Positions 15,733 through 23,073 of a stretch of DNA of 23,166 bases are shown one piece after another (the first letter of the stretch is position 1; each line of letters begins with the position of its first letter). The stretch spans positions 1-23,166 of the forward strand of contig DATEMK010000258.1 of NCBI GenBank assembly GCA_035275625.1. Direction: 5' to 3'. A program made the position numbers and the translations under genes. The notes below the pieces were generated by a model that was not told the DNA's origin, ran no database searches, and saw nothing but the letters and a program-made list of their open reading frames with translations. Origin of the DNA: DATEMK01 sp035275625 (GTDB lineage Bacteria > Bacteroidota > Bacteroidia > AKYH767-A > OLB10).

Positions 15733-15740
15733 GTTTCCAT
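15709..15740. promoter_or_regulatory. Putative TetR operator (10-bp perfect inverted repeat)
   Basis: ATGGAAACTT (15709-15718) and AAGTTTCCAT (15731-15740) are exact inverted copies 12 bases apart. One half covers the edge of the -7 box and the other the -33 box of the tetR promoter. Further copies of the core GGAAAC/GTTTCC lie at 15670-15675 and 15830-15835. I infer binding by the adjacent TetR protein from position and symmetry. Confidence 0.65.
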
Positions 15741-15844
15741 TTAAAAAATCACATTAAGATGTGGAAAAACATAAAATCGCTATTATAAATACGTTTTAAA
15801 AAAATTTATTTGAAACCTGCAGCAAATTTGGAAACCACGCTAAC

Positions 15845-17401
15845 TCAATATTCTCCAAAAACTTTCCGAAGTTCATCTGCAATTTCACCAAGGGTAACAT
15901 AGCCTTCAACTGCATTTAAAATATGGGGCATCAGGTTGCTGCCGTCTTTTGCAGCTTGTTGAAGATCGTTCAAAAGCCTGATAGCATTCCCGCTGTTTCT
16001 TTCAGCTTTTATTTTTTTTATTTTCTCTATCTGCAGCTGGCGAATAGAATCATCTACAGTTAACAGGTTAATTAAAGGAGCTTCATCAACCACAAATTTA
16101 TTTTGTCCCACAATTATTTTTTCGCCTGATTCAATTGCCCGCTGGTATTCATAGCCTGAGTTGGCAATTTCCTGCTGTATATAACCCGCTTCAATCGCTT
16201 TAACCGCTCCGCCCAGTTCATCAATCGTATGTATATATTTCCAGGCCGATTCTTCCACTTCATTTGTCAATTGTTCAACAAAGAAAGAACCGCCAAGAGG
16301 ATCAACTGTTTGAGATACTCCGCTTTCAAATGCTATAATTTGCTGCGTGCGCAATGCAATCCGTGCAGCATCTTCCGTGGGCAATGCAAGCGCTTCATCG
16401 AAGCCATTTGTATGCAATGATTGTGTGCCTCCTAATACAGCAGACAAAGCCTGGATAGTGACACGTGAAATATTGTTATGAGGTTGCTGTGCGGTTAAAG
16501 TGGACCCGCCTGTTTGTGTATGAAAGCGCAGCATTTGGGCACGGGTATCGGTTGCCCCTAATTCTTTGGTAATGTTCGCCCACATTCTGCGCGCTGCCCT
16601 GAACTTTGCGACTTCTTCGAATAAATTATTGTGCGCATTAAAAAAGAAGGACATCCGTTTTGCAAAAACATTTATATCAAGATTTTTTTCCAGGGCGGCT
16701 TTTAAATATGCTTTGCCATCCGCCAATGTAAATGCAAGTTCCTGTACTGCTGTTGCGCCTGCTTCACGGATATGATAACCCGAAACTGAAATGGTATTCC
16801 ACTTTGGAACTTCTTTGCTGCAGTATTCAAAAATATCCGTGATGATACGCATAGACTGTCCGGGAGGATAAATATAAGTTCCTCTTGCAGCATATTCTTT
16901 CAAAATGTCATTTTGCACAGTGCCGGAAATATTTTTCAGATCAGCGCCCTGCTTTTTTGCCAGTGCAATGTACATAGCGAGCAATATAGAAGCCGTAGCA
17001 TTGATGGTCATCGAAGTGGTGATGTCTTCCAGCTTTATGCCATCGAACAAAATTTCAATATCACGCAATGAATCAATCGCTACCCCGGCTTTCCCCACTT
17101 CGCCTTCTGAAAGCGGATGATCACTGTTGTAACCAATTTGCGTGGGCAGATCAAAAGCAACTGACAAGCCGGTGGTTCCCTGCTTGAGCAAATAATGATA
17201 TCGCTTATTGGATTCTTCAGCGGTAGAAAAACCGGCATATTGACGCATGGTCCATATTTTATTGCGGTACATGTCGGACTGAATGCCTCTTGTAAAAGGA
17301 AACTCACCGGGTTGCTCCTTCATCGCTGCCTCTTGCGTATACACCCGTTTTATTTCAATGCCTGAATCGGTGCAGAAGCGGGGTTGGGTTTTGGCAGTCA
17401 T
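15845..17401 (-). CDS. Methylmalonyl-CoA mutase, catalytic (large) subunit of the split type
   Basis: 518 residues. It would interconvert (R)-methylmalonyl-CoA and succinyl-CoA with adenosylcobalamin. The catalytic TIM-barrel is complete: FPFTRGIQSDMYRNKIWTMR, RQYAGFSTAEESN (53-65), GLSVAFDLPTQIGYNSDHPL, NDILKEYAARGTYIYPP (164-180), VSGYHIREAGATA, and QSLHTNGFDEALALPTEDAA. Tyr55 and Arg173, 118 residues apart, match the residues that distinguish methylmalonyl-CoA mutase (Tyr/Arg) from isobutyryl-CoA mutase (Phe/Gln). The protein stops at VFGEY, where a one-chain enzyme would continue into the B12-binding domain, so a separate small subunit of about 130-140 residues is needed and is not in this window. 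It lies 78 bases after the 17480 gene on the same strand. Confidence 0.93.
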   Translation of the reverse strand: MTAKTQPRFCTDSGIEIKRVYTQEAAMKEQPGEFPFTRGIQSDMYRNKIWTMRQYAGFSTAEESNKRYHYLLKQGTTGLSVAFDLPTQIGYNSDHPLSEGEVGKAGVAIDSLRDIEILFDGIKLEDITTSMTINATASILLAMYIALAKKQGADLKNISGTVQNDILKEYAARGTYIYPPGQSMRIITDIFEYCSKEVPKWNTISVSGYHIREAGATAVQELAFTLADGKAYLKAALEKNLDINVFAKRMSFFFNAHNNLFEEVAKFRAARRMWANITKELGATDTRAQMLRFHTQTGGSTLTAQQPHNNISRVTIQALSAVLGGTQSLHTNGFDEALALPTEDAARIALRTQQIIAFESGVSQTVDPLGGSFFVEQLTNEVEESAWKYIHTIDELGGAVKAIEAGYIQQEIANSGYEYQRAIESGEKIIVGQNKFVVDEAPLINLLTVDDSIRQLQIEKIKKIKAERNSGNAIRLLNDLQQAAKDGSNLMPHILNAVEGYVTLGEIADELRKVFGEY

Positions 17402-17423
17402 TGAAACCGGTTTAAGATTTAAA

Positions 17424-17452
17424 GTTAAAAGGTTAATGGTTAAAGGTTAAAG
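17424..17452. repeat. Short tandem heptamer repeat (GTTAAAG)
   Basis: Four near-identical units, GTTAAAAG, GTTAATG, GTTAAAG and GTTAAAG, run head to tail in the 78-base spacer just before the mutase start. On the coding strand they read CTTTAAC/CATTAAC. Short, AT-rich, of uncertain meaning. Confidence 0.6.
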
Positions 17453-17479
17453 TTCGTTTTCCGGCTTCTGACATAGGAA

Positions 17480-18010
17480 TTAATAAAGCTGATTTACTTC
17501 AGTCTTAATAAAATCAATTGCTTTTTGAGCAGGATTATTTTCTTCTTTCATTAAATTCTCAAAAATTATTCTGCTTAGCTCTGCTCCTTTCGCGTTCGGG
17601 TCAATAGAAGAACCGGCAACATTAATTACTTTCACAATTTCTTCTTTTGCATTGCGCACATTATTCCATAACTCTCCTGAGACATAAATTTGTTGTGAGA
17701 CATTGTGTTCAAATTCTGAACGGATGTTGTTTAATAATTCCAAATGAAATTCACGAACAGCTAAGCCGGGCTGGTAAACTCTTCCTATCAGGTTATTGAG
17801 CGAAATGCGTTCAAGAAAAACGGTGAGCCGCTCATACGCCTGGAGGCGAAGCGGGGTGATATCTTTTTGAGTTTGTAATTTGGCTTCAATGAGCTTCAAC
17901 CGGTATTGACCATCAAGAAACCGTTTGAGAAGAAAAAATGCTGTTCCAAAAACAAGCAAGGCAGGAGCGAGATAAAAAAGTATATCCACAAGGCTTTTTT
18001 GAAAATCCAT
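17480..18010 (-). CDS. One-helix membrane protein found beside the mutase gene
   Basis: 176 residues. A single membrane segment at about 8-28 (VDILFYLAPALLVFGTAFFL) is followed by positive residues, and then a helical cytosolic domain. The stretch KDITPLRLQAYERLTVFLER (49-68) is highly regular and looks conserved; LWNNVRNAKEEIVKVIN and the C-terminal QKAIDFIKTEVNQLY are further helices. I recall similar uncharacterised proteins in Bacteroidota but cannot give a function. It precedes the methylmalonyl-CoA mutase gene by 78 bases on the same strand and may be co-transcribed; I see no motif linking it to cobalamin or CoA chemistry. Confidence 0.85.
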   Translation of the reverse strand: MDFQKSLVDILFYLAPALLVFGTAFFLLKRFLDGQYRLKLIEAKLQTQKDITPLRLQAYERLTVFLERISLNNLIGRVYQPGLAVREFHLELLNNIRSEFEHNVSQQIYVSGELWNNVRNAKEEIVKVINVAGSSIDPNAKGAELSRIIFENLMKEENNPAQKAIDFIKTEVNQLY

Positions 18011-18106
18011 TTTAAATTAAAATTGAATGGTTCAAAGATCGGAATTTTTTATCCTCTTACCTGTTGTTTAAATTCATAACCCGGCTCTATGAATAATTTT
18101 CTGTAT

Positions 18107-18142
18107 AAAAAAAGAGGCAGGTCATTTCTGCCTGCCTCTTTT
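18107..18142 (-). terminator. Rho-independent terminator of the M43 protease gene
   Basis: An 11-bp perfect stem, AAAGAGGCAGG (18111-18121) with CCTGCCTCTTT (18131-18141), encloses a 9-base loop. On the minus strand the stem is followed by a T-run (18113-18107). It begins 19 bases after the stop codon of the 18161 gene. Confidence 0.88.
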
Positions 18143-18160
18143 ATCAAGAATTAAATTTTC

Positions 18161-20071
18161 TTATTTGCTAACGATGATTTTTTTGATCTCTCTGTCCAAT
18201 CCGTTATTGACGTCAACAAAATAAATTCCTTTGTTGAGATCTTTCAGGCTCACTTCAAAATTATTCATTCCTTTTGAAGCAGATTTTTGAACTTTAAGAA
18301 CTGTTCTTCCAACCATGTCAACAATGTTTATTGAAATGATTCCTGTAATTGAAGAATTTACCTCTACATTCATTATATCTCTGACCGGGTTTGGATAAAC
18401 AGATACCAGGGACGAGTTGTCTGAGTCAGCTTCTTCATCACCCATTTCTCTTAAAGGTGAGCTGCTTGTAAGAGTAGTTAAAGTATAACATTGAGTGGCA
18501 TTAAAAGCTCCTCCGCTGCCGTAAACTCTTATTTTATAAGTAGCGGCAGTGGTTACATTTCTCGTTATTACTTCATTTGTTGTACCTCCGTGCTGGGAAG
18601 TTTTCAAGAGCGTGCCTGCTGAACTAAATAATTTTAAATCATAGTCAGTAGGTAAATTCGAGAGTGTAACACGTAAATACGTATTAGGAGCTACCGTTGT
18701 AATGGTGAAATAATCATTGTCACCGGTAGGATTGATTAAAGCAACAACTGAGGTATTAATCGGTATCGTTTTAGAGGTTGCTTTTCCATTATTGGGCTCG
18801 TAAGTATCTGTGCATGCCTGCGCTAATGTTGTAAAGTTCACAGAAGAACTGTAATTGCCCGAACCTGTATTGCAAACAGCCTGTACCTGGAATTCATATT
18901 GAGTCGATCCTGCGAGCCCTGATATTGCTTTTGATGTTGTTGCCGAAGTAGTATTAGTCCAGGTTGTAGTTCCGGTCTGCCTGTAATGAATATTATAGCT
19001 TGTTGCACTCGCTACTGCTCCCCAGTTAAGCGTTGCAGAGGAAGCCGTTACGCTTGTAGCATTCAGTCCTGACGGAGTGCCACAACCGCCAGCAGGAGGT
19101 GTACATCCTAACGATGACTGAAGACTGGCTCTTGTTCCTGTTAAAGTAGAATTCATTCTGGATGACTGGCCGGCTGTAAACATATTCATGCATGCATCAT
19201 CCGTATAATCCATATAATTCATAAACATTTCTCCGTTAGACGAACCGGAACAAACGTTAACGTGATAAGGATGATTGGGGCAGCCAAAGTGCAATTGATC
19301 CTGGGTAGGAGTATCAGAAACCAGGTCACTTCCGCACGTTGCATCACCATTAATATGGCGAAGATTTAACCAATGTCCCACTTCATGCGTAGCAGTCCTG
19401 CCTAAATGATAAGGACTAAGTGTTCCGGGAGCAGCAGGTCCGCCCACGGAAGAATATAAAACCGCCACTCCATCTGTTGAAGCGCTTCCTCCGGGGAATT
19501 GAGCAAAGCCTAACACACCACCGCTCATATTACACGACCATATATTAAGGTAACTCCCTGCAGGCCATGCATCATCTCCGCCTGATGAATTAAATTTCAT
19601 ATTATTACCCGAAAAAGAAGTAACTGTAGTGGATTTGTGAATGATACCGTTGGTTGCATTTCCATTCGGGTCCCTTTGCGCAAGACAAAATTGAATCTGT
19701 GTATTAGCAGCAATGCCTTGCCAAATGGAAGGAGTATTGCCTGCATTGGCATTGGTGCGCGAAAAATCCATATTCAAAACATGAATCTGTTCATTAACTC
19801 TTGCATCAGAAACATTTTGTGAACTTGTATTATACAATACATGAACCACAACAGGAATGGTTATAACAGCAGCAGTTTTTTGATCCGGATGATCAGCTAT
19901 CCATTTTTGAGCCTGTTTTTCAATCTCCGCCATTCTTGCTTCGAGTCCGGGATCAGCAGCTTTTTGCGCAGCAAGATATTCCATTGTTCCGCAACGGTTA
20001 AAATTCTGCGCCCTTAATGACGATGCTGTCATCATTACCAAAGCACATAGTAATAATAGATTTTTTTTCAT
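18161..20071 (-). CDS. T9SS-secreted M43-family (pappalysin/cytophagalysin-like) metalloprotease
   Basis: 636 residues. A signal peptide covers 1-21 (LRA|Q). The zinc protease domain (about 70-325) contains IPVVVHVLYN, the site HEVGHWLNLRH (His229, Glu230, His233, His239) and the Met-turn region MNYMDYTDDACMNMF (284-298). Asn236 takes the place of the family's usual glycine; my recollection is that this variant is common in Bacteroidota enzymes. An Fn3 domain follows (about 331-416, GTPSGLNATSVTASSATLNW), then a PPC domain (about 420-533, DTYEPNNGKATSKTI and DNDYFTITTV), and a T9SS sorting domain (about 553-636, SVYPNPVRDIMNVEV to IKKIIVSK). It is likely a secreted endopeptidase active outside the cell. 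A strong promoter and terminator mark it as a single-gene unit. Confidence 0.94.
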   Translation of the reverse strand: MKKNLLLLCALVMMTASSLRAQNFNRCGTMEYLAAQKAADPGLEARMAEIEKQAQKWIADHPDQKTAAVITIPVVVHVLYNTSSQNVSDARVNEQIHVLNMDFSRTNANAGNTPSIWQGIAANTQIQFCLAQRDPNGNATNGIIHKSTTVTSFSGNNMKFNSSGGDDAWPAGSYLNIWSCNMSGGVLGFAQFPGGSASTDGVAVLYSSVGGPAAPGTLSPYHLGRTATHEVGHWLNLRHINGDATCGSDLVSDTPTQDQLHFGCPNHPYHVNVCSGSSNGEMFMNYMDYTDDACMNMFTAGQSSRMNSTLTGTRASLQSSLGCTPPAGGCGTPSGLNATSVTASSATLNWGAVASATSYNIHYRQTGTTTWTNTTSATTSKAISGLAGSTQYEFQVQAVCNTGSGNYSSSVNFTTLAQACTDTYEPNNGKATSKTIPINTSVVALINPTGDNDYFTITTVAPNTYLRVTLSNLPTDYDLKLFSSAGTLLKTSQHGGTTNEVITRNVTTAATYKIRVYGSGGAFNATQCYTLTTLTSSSPLREMGDEEADSDNSSLVSVYPNPVRDIMNVEVNSSITGIISINIVDMVGRTVLKVQKSASKGMNNFEVSLKDLNKGIYFVDVNNGLDREIKKIIVSK

Positions 20072-20111
20072 GTTTTGTTTGATGTTATTTGATTTTTTTG
20101 GTTTTAAAGCA

Positions 20112-20142
20112 CAAATTTAGGGGTTATTGCCATATTGCGCAA
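20112..20142 (-). promoter_or_regulatory. Promoter of the M43 protease gene
   Basis: On the minus strand TTGC (20142-20139), a 19-base spacer and TAAATTTG (20119-20112) match the Bacteroidota -33/-7 pattern exactly. The ATG lies 40 bases further on, and the leader is AT-rich without a Shine-Dalgarno sequence. Confidence 0.78.
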
Positions 20143-20187
20143 CAGTTTTTTCAGAAAATCTTTCAATATTTATTAACGAAGGGTTTC

Positions 20188-20886
20188 TTATTCCTTGAAT
20201 TTATAACCGATTCCCCTTACCGAATGAAAGTAGCGTGGATTGGCGGGATCATTTTCAAAATACTTGCGGAATGATACCATGAAGTTATCGATCGTGCGGG
20301 TAGAAGGATAAATATCATAGCCCCATACAATTTCAAGGATGTGTTCACGCGATACAATTTCATTTTTCCGTTCGATCAGTAATTTTAAAAGAGCCGTTTC
20401 TTTCCGTGTTAATGGAAGAATTTTTCCCTTTGGAGTTTTTACTTCGTGCAATGAAAAATTGATTTTATGTCCGTTCAATGTATAATGATTCAAATCGTCC
20501 GATCCGGGTTCCGAATTTTTCAGGCTTCTTTTAATCAGCTTTCTTACTCTCAGCAGCATTTCTTCCAGGTTAAAAGGTTTGGTAAGATAATCATCGGCAC
20601 CGATACGCAACCCGTTAATACGATCAGAGCTGGAGCTTTTTGCTGTGAGAATTAAAATAGGAACATCATTATTTTCAAGGCGAATGGATTCGCACACCGT
20701 AAAACCATCCATTTCGGGAAGCATTACATCGAGAATAATCAGGTTATAACGACCTTGTTTAAATACCTTGAGCGCTTTTTTGCCGTCACTCACAGCATTG
20801 ACAGTATAGCCTTCCAACTCAAGATTAAGCTTGATGGTTTCGGCAAGCGTTTGTTCATCTTCAACAAGAAGTATTCGCAGATTCAT
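20188..20886 (-). CDS. OmpR/PhoB-family response regulator
   Basis: 232 residues from the ATG at 20886. The frame is open to an ATG at 20931, but the 15 added residues (MQTILQTVTFPSKQH) cover the upstream repeat and do not fit the family, whose proteins begin just before ILLVEDE. The receiver domain (1-118) has the acidic pocket Glu9-Asp10, the phosphorylation site Asp53 in LIILDVMLPEMDG, Thr81 and Lys103. The winged helix (about 135-232) has LPLTRKETALLKLLIERKNE, VSREHILEIVWGYD and the C-terminal hairpin RYFHSVRGIGYKFKE. It would bind DNA when phosphorylated by a histidine kinase; none is encoded in this window. Two TTTGCAAA palindromes lie 27-46 bases before the start and may be its own binding site. 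Confidence 0.94.
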   Translation of the reverse strand: MNLRILLVEDEQTLAETIKLNLELEGYTVNAVSDGKKALKVFKQGRYNLIILDVMLPEMDGFTVCESIRLENNDVPILILTAKSSSSDRINGLRIGADDYLTKPFNLEEMLLRVRKLIKRSLKNSEPGSDDLNHYTLNGHKINFSLHEVKTPKGKILPLTRKETALLKLLIERKNEIVSREHILEIVWGYDIYPSTRTIDNFMVSFRKYFENDPANPRYFHSVRGIGYKFKE

Positions 20887-20910
20887 GTGTTGTTTAGAGG
20901 GGAAAGTCAC

Positions 20911-20932
20911 GGTTTGCAAAATGGTTTGCAAA
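20911..20932. repeat. Tandem 10-bp direct repeat with palindromic cores before the response regulator
   Basis: GGTTTGCAAA occurs at 20911-20920 and again at 20923-20932, a 12-bp period. Each contains the 8-bp palindrome TTTGCAAA. A possible -7 box TATTTTTG (20956-20949 on minus) lies just upstream, which would put the repeats in the start of the transcript. OmpR-type regulators usually bind direct repeats spaced by about 11 bp, so the fit is only approximate. Confidence 0.5.
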
Positions 20933-21055
20933 GTTGAACAATCTTTAACAAAAATAAATTTATTTAATTTATGAATTCCGGGATTGAAATGAAAATTGTA
21001 AAAATTATGTAAAGAATATTTTTAACAAAATAATCAACAGCCGTTAAAAACTTCA

Positions 21056-21730
21056 TCACCCGAATTTGAATGCAAAACCAAATAGAAAATTGGCCGAATA
21101 GGTTTTCGTGACTCCGCCATTGTACTCTTTAAACCTGCTTATATCATTCAGCCCAAAATTGTTCCTCATTTCAAGTGATACCAGGAACCTTTGTTTTATC
21201 GGACAGGCAATTCCGAATCCGGCTAAAATTCCTATTTCAGATTTTTTAAAATAATCCGGTCTGAGAATTTGAGGAGCGTTCAGAATAATAACATCCCCCT
21301 CCCCTTCTGTAGTTTCACTTTGATTGAGAAGATAACCGTAATAAAAACCGCCATTCACAGAAAAATATAATTTTTCACCTGTACCGGCTTTCAGTATTAC
21401 AGGAATAACCAGGAAATCAAGATTATTTTTTCCGCGAAAAATTATTTCAGTGTGATCTCCTGAAATAACTTCAAATTTTGAACCCTTTGTTTCAAAATAA
21501 ACTCCGGTTTTAATTGCATACGTTTTATTCAGGTTATACTGAATGAATACTCCGCCTGCAGGACCGGTTCTAAAATCATGATGGCTTTCGTAAAATGGAT
21601 TTCCACGAAGAGATGATAAATTAAATCCTCCTTCCATGCCGCTGCTGAATTTACGAACCTGTCCCTGTGATGAGGAAGAAAAAATTATCAACGTTGCAAT
21701 AGCTACCGGCAGATTTTTAAATTTGTTCAT
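21056..21730 (-). CDS. Outer-membrane beta-barrel (porin-like) protein
   Basis: 224 residues from the ATG at 21730. The frame extends to 21832, but the 34 added residues run through the upstream palindrome, whereas the inner ATG gives a normal signal peptide (MNKFKNLPVAIATLIIFSSS, ending around QGQ). The mature protein is a series of amphipathic strands: EGGFNLSSLRGNPF, AGGVFIQYNLNKTYAIKTGV, YFETKGSKFEV, LDFLVIPVILKAGTG, YFSVNGGFYYGYLL, EIGILAGFGIACPI, RFLVSLEMRNNFGLNDI, and the final SANFLFGFAFKF with an aromatic near the C-terminus. This is typical of the small 8-stranded barrels (OMP_b-brl type) common in Bacteroidota. Substrate or partner is unknown. It lies 136 bases after the 21867 gene on the same strand. 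Confidence 0.87.
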   Translation of the reverse strand: MNKFKNLPVAIATLIIFSSSSQGQVRKFSSGMEGGFNLSSLRGNPFYESHHDFRTGPAGGVFIQYNLNKTYAIKTGVYFETKGSKFEVISGDHTEIIFRGKNNLDFLVIPVILKAGTGEKLYFSVNGGFYYGYLLNQSETTEGEGDVIILNAPQILRPDYFKKSEIGILAGFGIACPIKQRFLVSLEMRNNFGLNDISRFKEYNGGVTKTYSANFLFGFAFKFG

Positions 21731-21749
21731 GCAAAGTCTTTTATAAAGA

Positions 21750-21782
21750 ACCTTTTCCAAAGTTTGAAACTTTGGAAAAGGT
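21750..21782. repeat. 33-bp palindrome in the leader of the outer-membrane protein gene
   Basis: Two exact 16-base inverted arms (21750-21765, beginning ACCTTTTCCAAAG, and 21767-21782, ending CTTTGGAAAAGGT) meet at a single central G. It lies 19 bases before the ATG at 21730 and 84 bases after the stop of the 21867 gene. No T-run follows on either strand, so it is not a standard terminator. In RNA the tight centre would open to a 3-5-base loop. Confidence 0.8.
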
Positions 21783-21866
21783 AAGGGTGCTAATTTAAAT
21801 GAAATTATATTTTGATTTGGCGGGAGGTGCAAATAAGCGCAAGGCGTTAAGAAAAAAAAGTGCAGA

Positions 21867-23069
21867 CTATTGAATTATAATTTTTGCTGACGAAATTACG
21901 GAGCTGTTTTTTTTCAGCCTGTAAAAATAAATTCCCTTTGCCCAATGCCTGACATCAATTTCACTGCTCTCATTATTTATTGTTGATTGATACGCCAATT
22001 CTCCTAAGACACTATAAATTTTCAGCGATGCACCGGTTAATGTATTCATACCCTTCATTTCAATTTTTATTTTTTCGGAAGCCGGGTTAGGATATACATG
22101 GATGGCAATTTGCGGATTGTTTTCTATTCCTGAAATTATTTGCCCGCATTCCCATTGAAACATTTGTGCATTGTAAGCTGTATCCCATTGTGTGTATGCC
22201 TGCTTCAGAGTTTTCCATTGTGCATCTCCGGTTGCCACTATTGCGTTTACACTATCCGCAACAGCTATTACTTTATTGTAAAACGGGAGGCTGTTCAAAT
22301 CGCCCTGTTCAAAGAATATAGTTTGCAGATAAAACCCATTAGAAGGATATTGCCCGCTTTGAACTTTTTGGACCACATCATGCAGCTGCGCCACAACAAC
22401 AGCAACCGTAGAAGTATCTTTTATTTTTATCTCGCAACCAACACCTATATGACGCAAATGATTAGTTGTGTCATGCGTTAAATAATTCGTGGTGCTTTGC
22501 GGATTCCAAAAACCGTAATATTTTAAATCTGCTACGTGATTGGGTGTGCCTCCTCCCATCATATAATCGGGCTGCCAGAAAAAATTCGGAAAAACCAAAC
22601 CGTACTGCCCGTTGATTAAATTGGTCCAGATGTTAACTCCATTGCTATCATTATAAATACTTCCTCCCATCAGCTTGCTTTGGGTAACACCAATGGAATC
22701 CATCAGCTTTACCACATCGGGATATATGTATTGCGATTCATGTGCATGGGGATCCATCTCCACTCCTTTATCATCCTGCATCCACAGCAAAATATTTTTA
22801 TTGTTTGTTGTCGCCATCAGTACCGGGGTTTCCTGCGTAAGCACATTGGTTAAATATCTCCAGTCTGATTGCATGTTCCAGGTAATGCCGTTTGTTTGAA
22901 AATAATTGGCGAGGGTAACCAGCTTCGCCCTGTTATTGGTGTAATAAGTGGCGCCATTCCATTGCGCAGATTCTTCGTTGTGCGTTACAAAATTGAAGTA
23001 AACAACCGGCTGGCTGAAACTATTAATTGCTGAAATAATACACAGAAACGGAAGTACCAGTTTTTTCAT
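21867..23069 (-). CDS. T9SS-secreted protein with a putative metal-binding catalytic domain
   Basis: 400 residues. A signal peptide covers 1-19 (SFS|Q). The domain at about 20-315 starts with PVVYFNFVTHNEESAQWNGA and has the segments GITWNMQSDWRYL (61-73), GVEMDPHAHESQYIYPDVVK (102-121) and SKLMGGSIYN (131-140). The order of the THNEE (29-33) and DPHAHES (106-112) motifs on strand ends resembles polysaccharide deacetylase/NodB-like barrels, where Asp and His bind a metal, but this is only a resemblance. Residues about 320-400 are a T9SS sorting domain (IAIHVYPNPASEKIKIEMKG to SSAKIIIQ). The protein would act outside the cell or on its surface. I have seen comparable domains in secreted proteins of other phyla but cannot name a verified function. 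Confidence 0.87.
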   Translation of the reverse strand: MKKLVLPFLCIISAINSFSQPVVYFNFVTHNEESAQWNGATYYTNNRAKLVTLANYFQTNGITWNMQSDWRYLTNVLTQETPVLMATTNNKNILLWMQDDKGVEMDPHAHESQYIYPDVVKLMDSIGVTQSKLMGGSIYNDSNGVNIWTNLINGQYGLVFPNFFWQPDYMMGGGTPNHVADLKYYGFWNPQSTTNYLTHDTTNHLRHIGVGCEIKIKDTSTVAVVVAQLHDVVQKVQSGQYPSNGFYLQTIFFEQGDLNSLPFYNKVIAVADSVNAIVATGDAQWKTLKQAYTQWDTAYNAQMFQWECGQIISGIENNPQIAIHVYPNPASEKIKIEMKGMNTLTGASLKIYSVLGELAYQSTINNESSEIDVRHWAKGIYFYRLKKNSSVISSAKIIIQ

Positions 23070-23073
23070 AAGG

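Noticed and set aside
17412..17452. CRISPR-like repeat array
   Set aside because: Units are 7-8 bases, have no spacers and no cas genes are near.
20887..20931. N-terminal extension of the response regulator to the ATG at 20931
   Set aside because: The extra 15 residues lie over the TTTGCAAA repeats and before the normal family start; the ATG at 20886 is preferred.
21750..21782. Palindrome as a standard intrinsic terminator of the 21867 gene
   Set aside because: The stem is long, but neither strand has a T-run after it and it lies 84 bases beyond the stop codon.
21731..21832. N-terminal extension of the outer-membrane protein to 21832
   Set aside because: It would put the signal peptide inside the protein and make the 33-bp palindrome coding. 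The ATG at 21730 gives a normal signal peptide.
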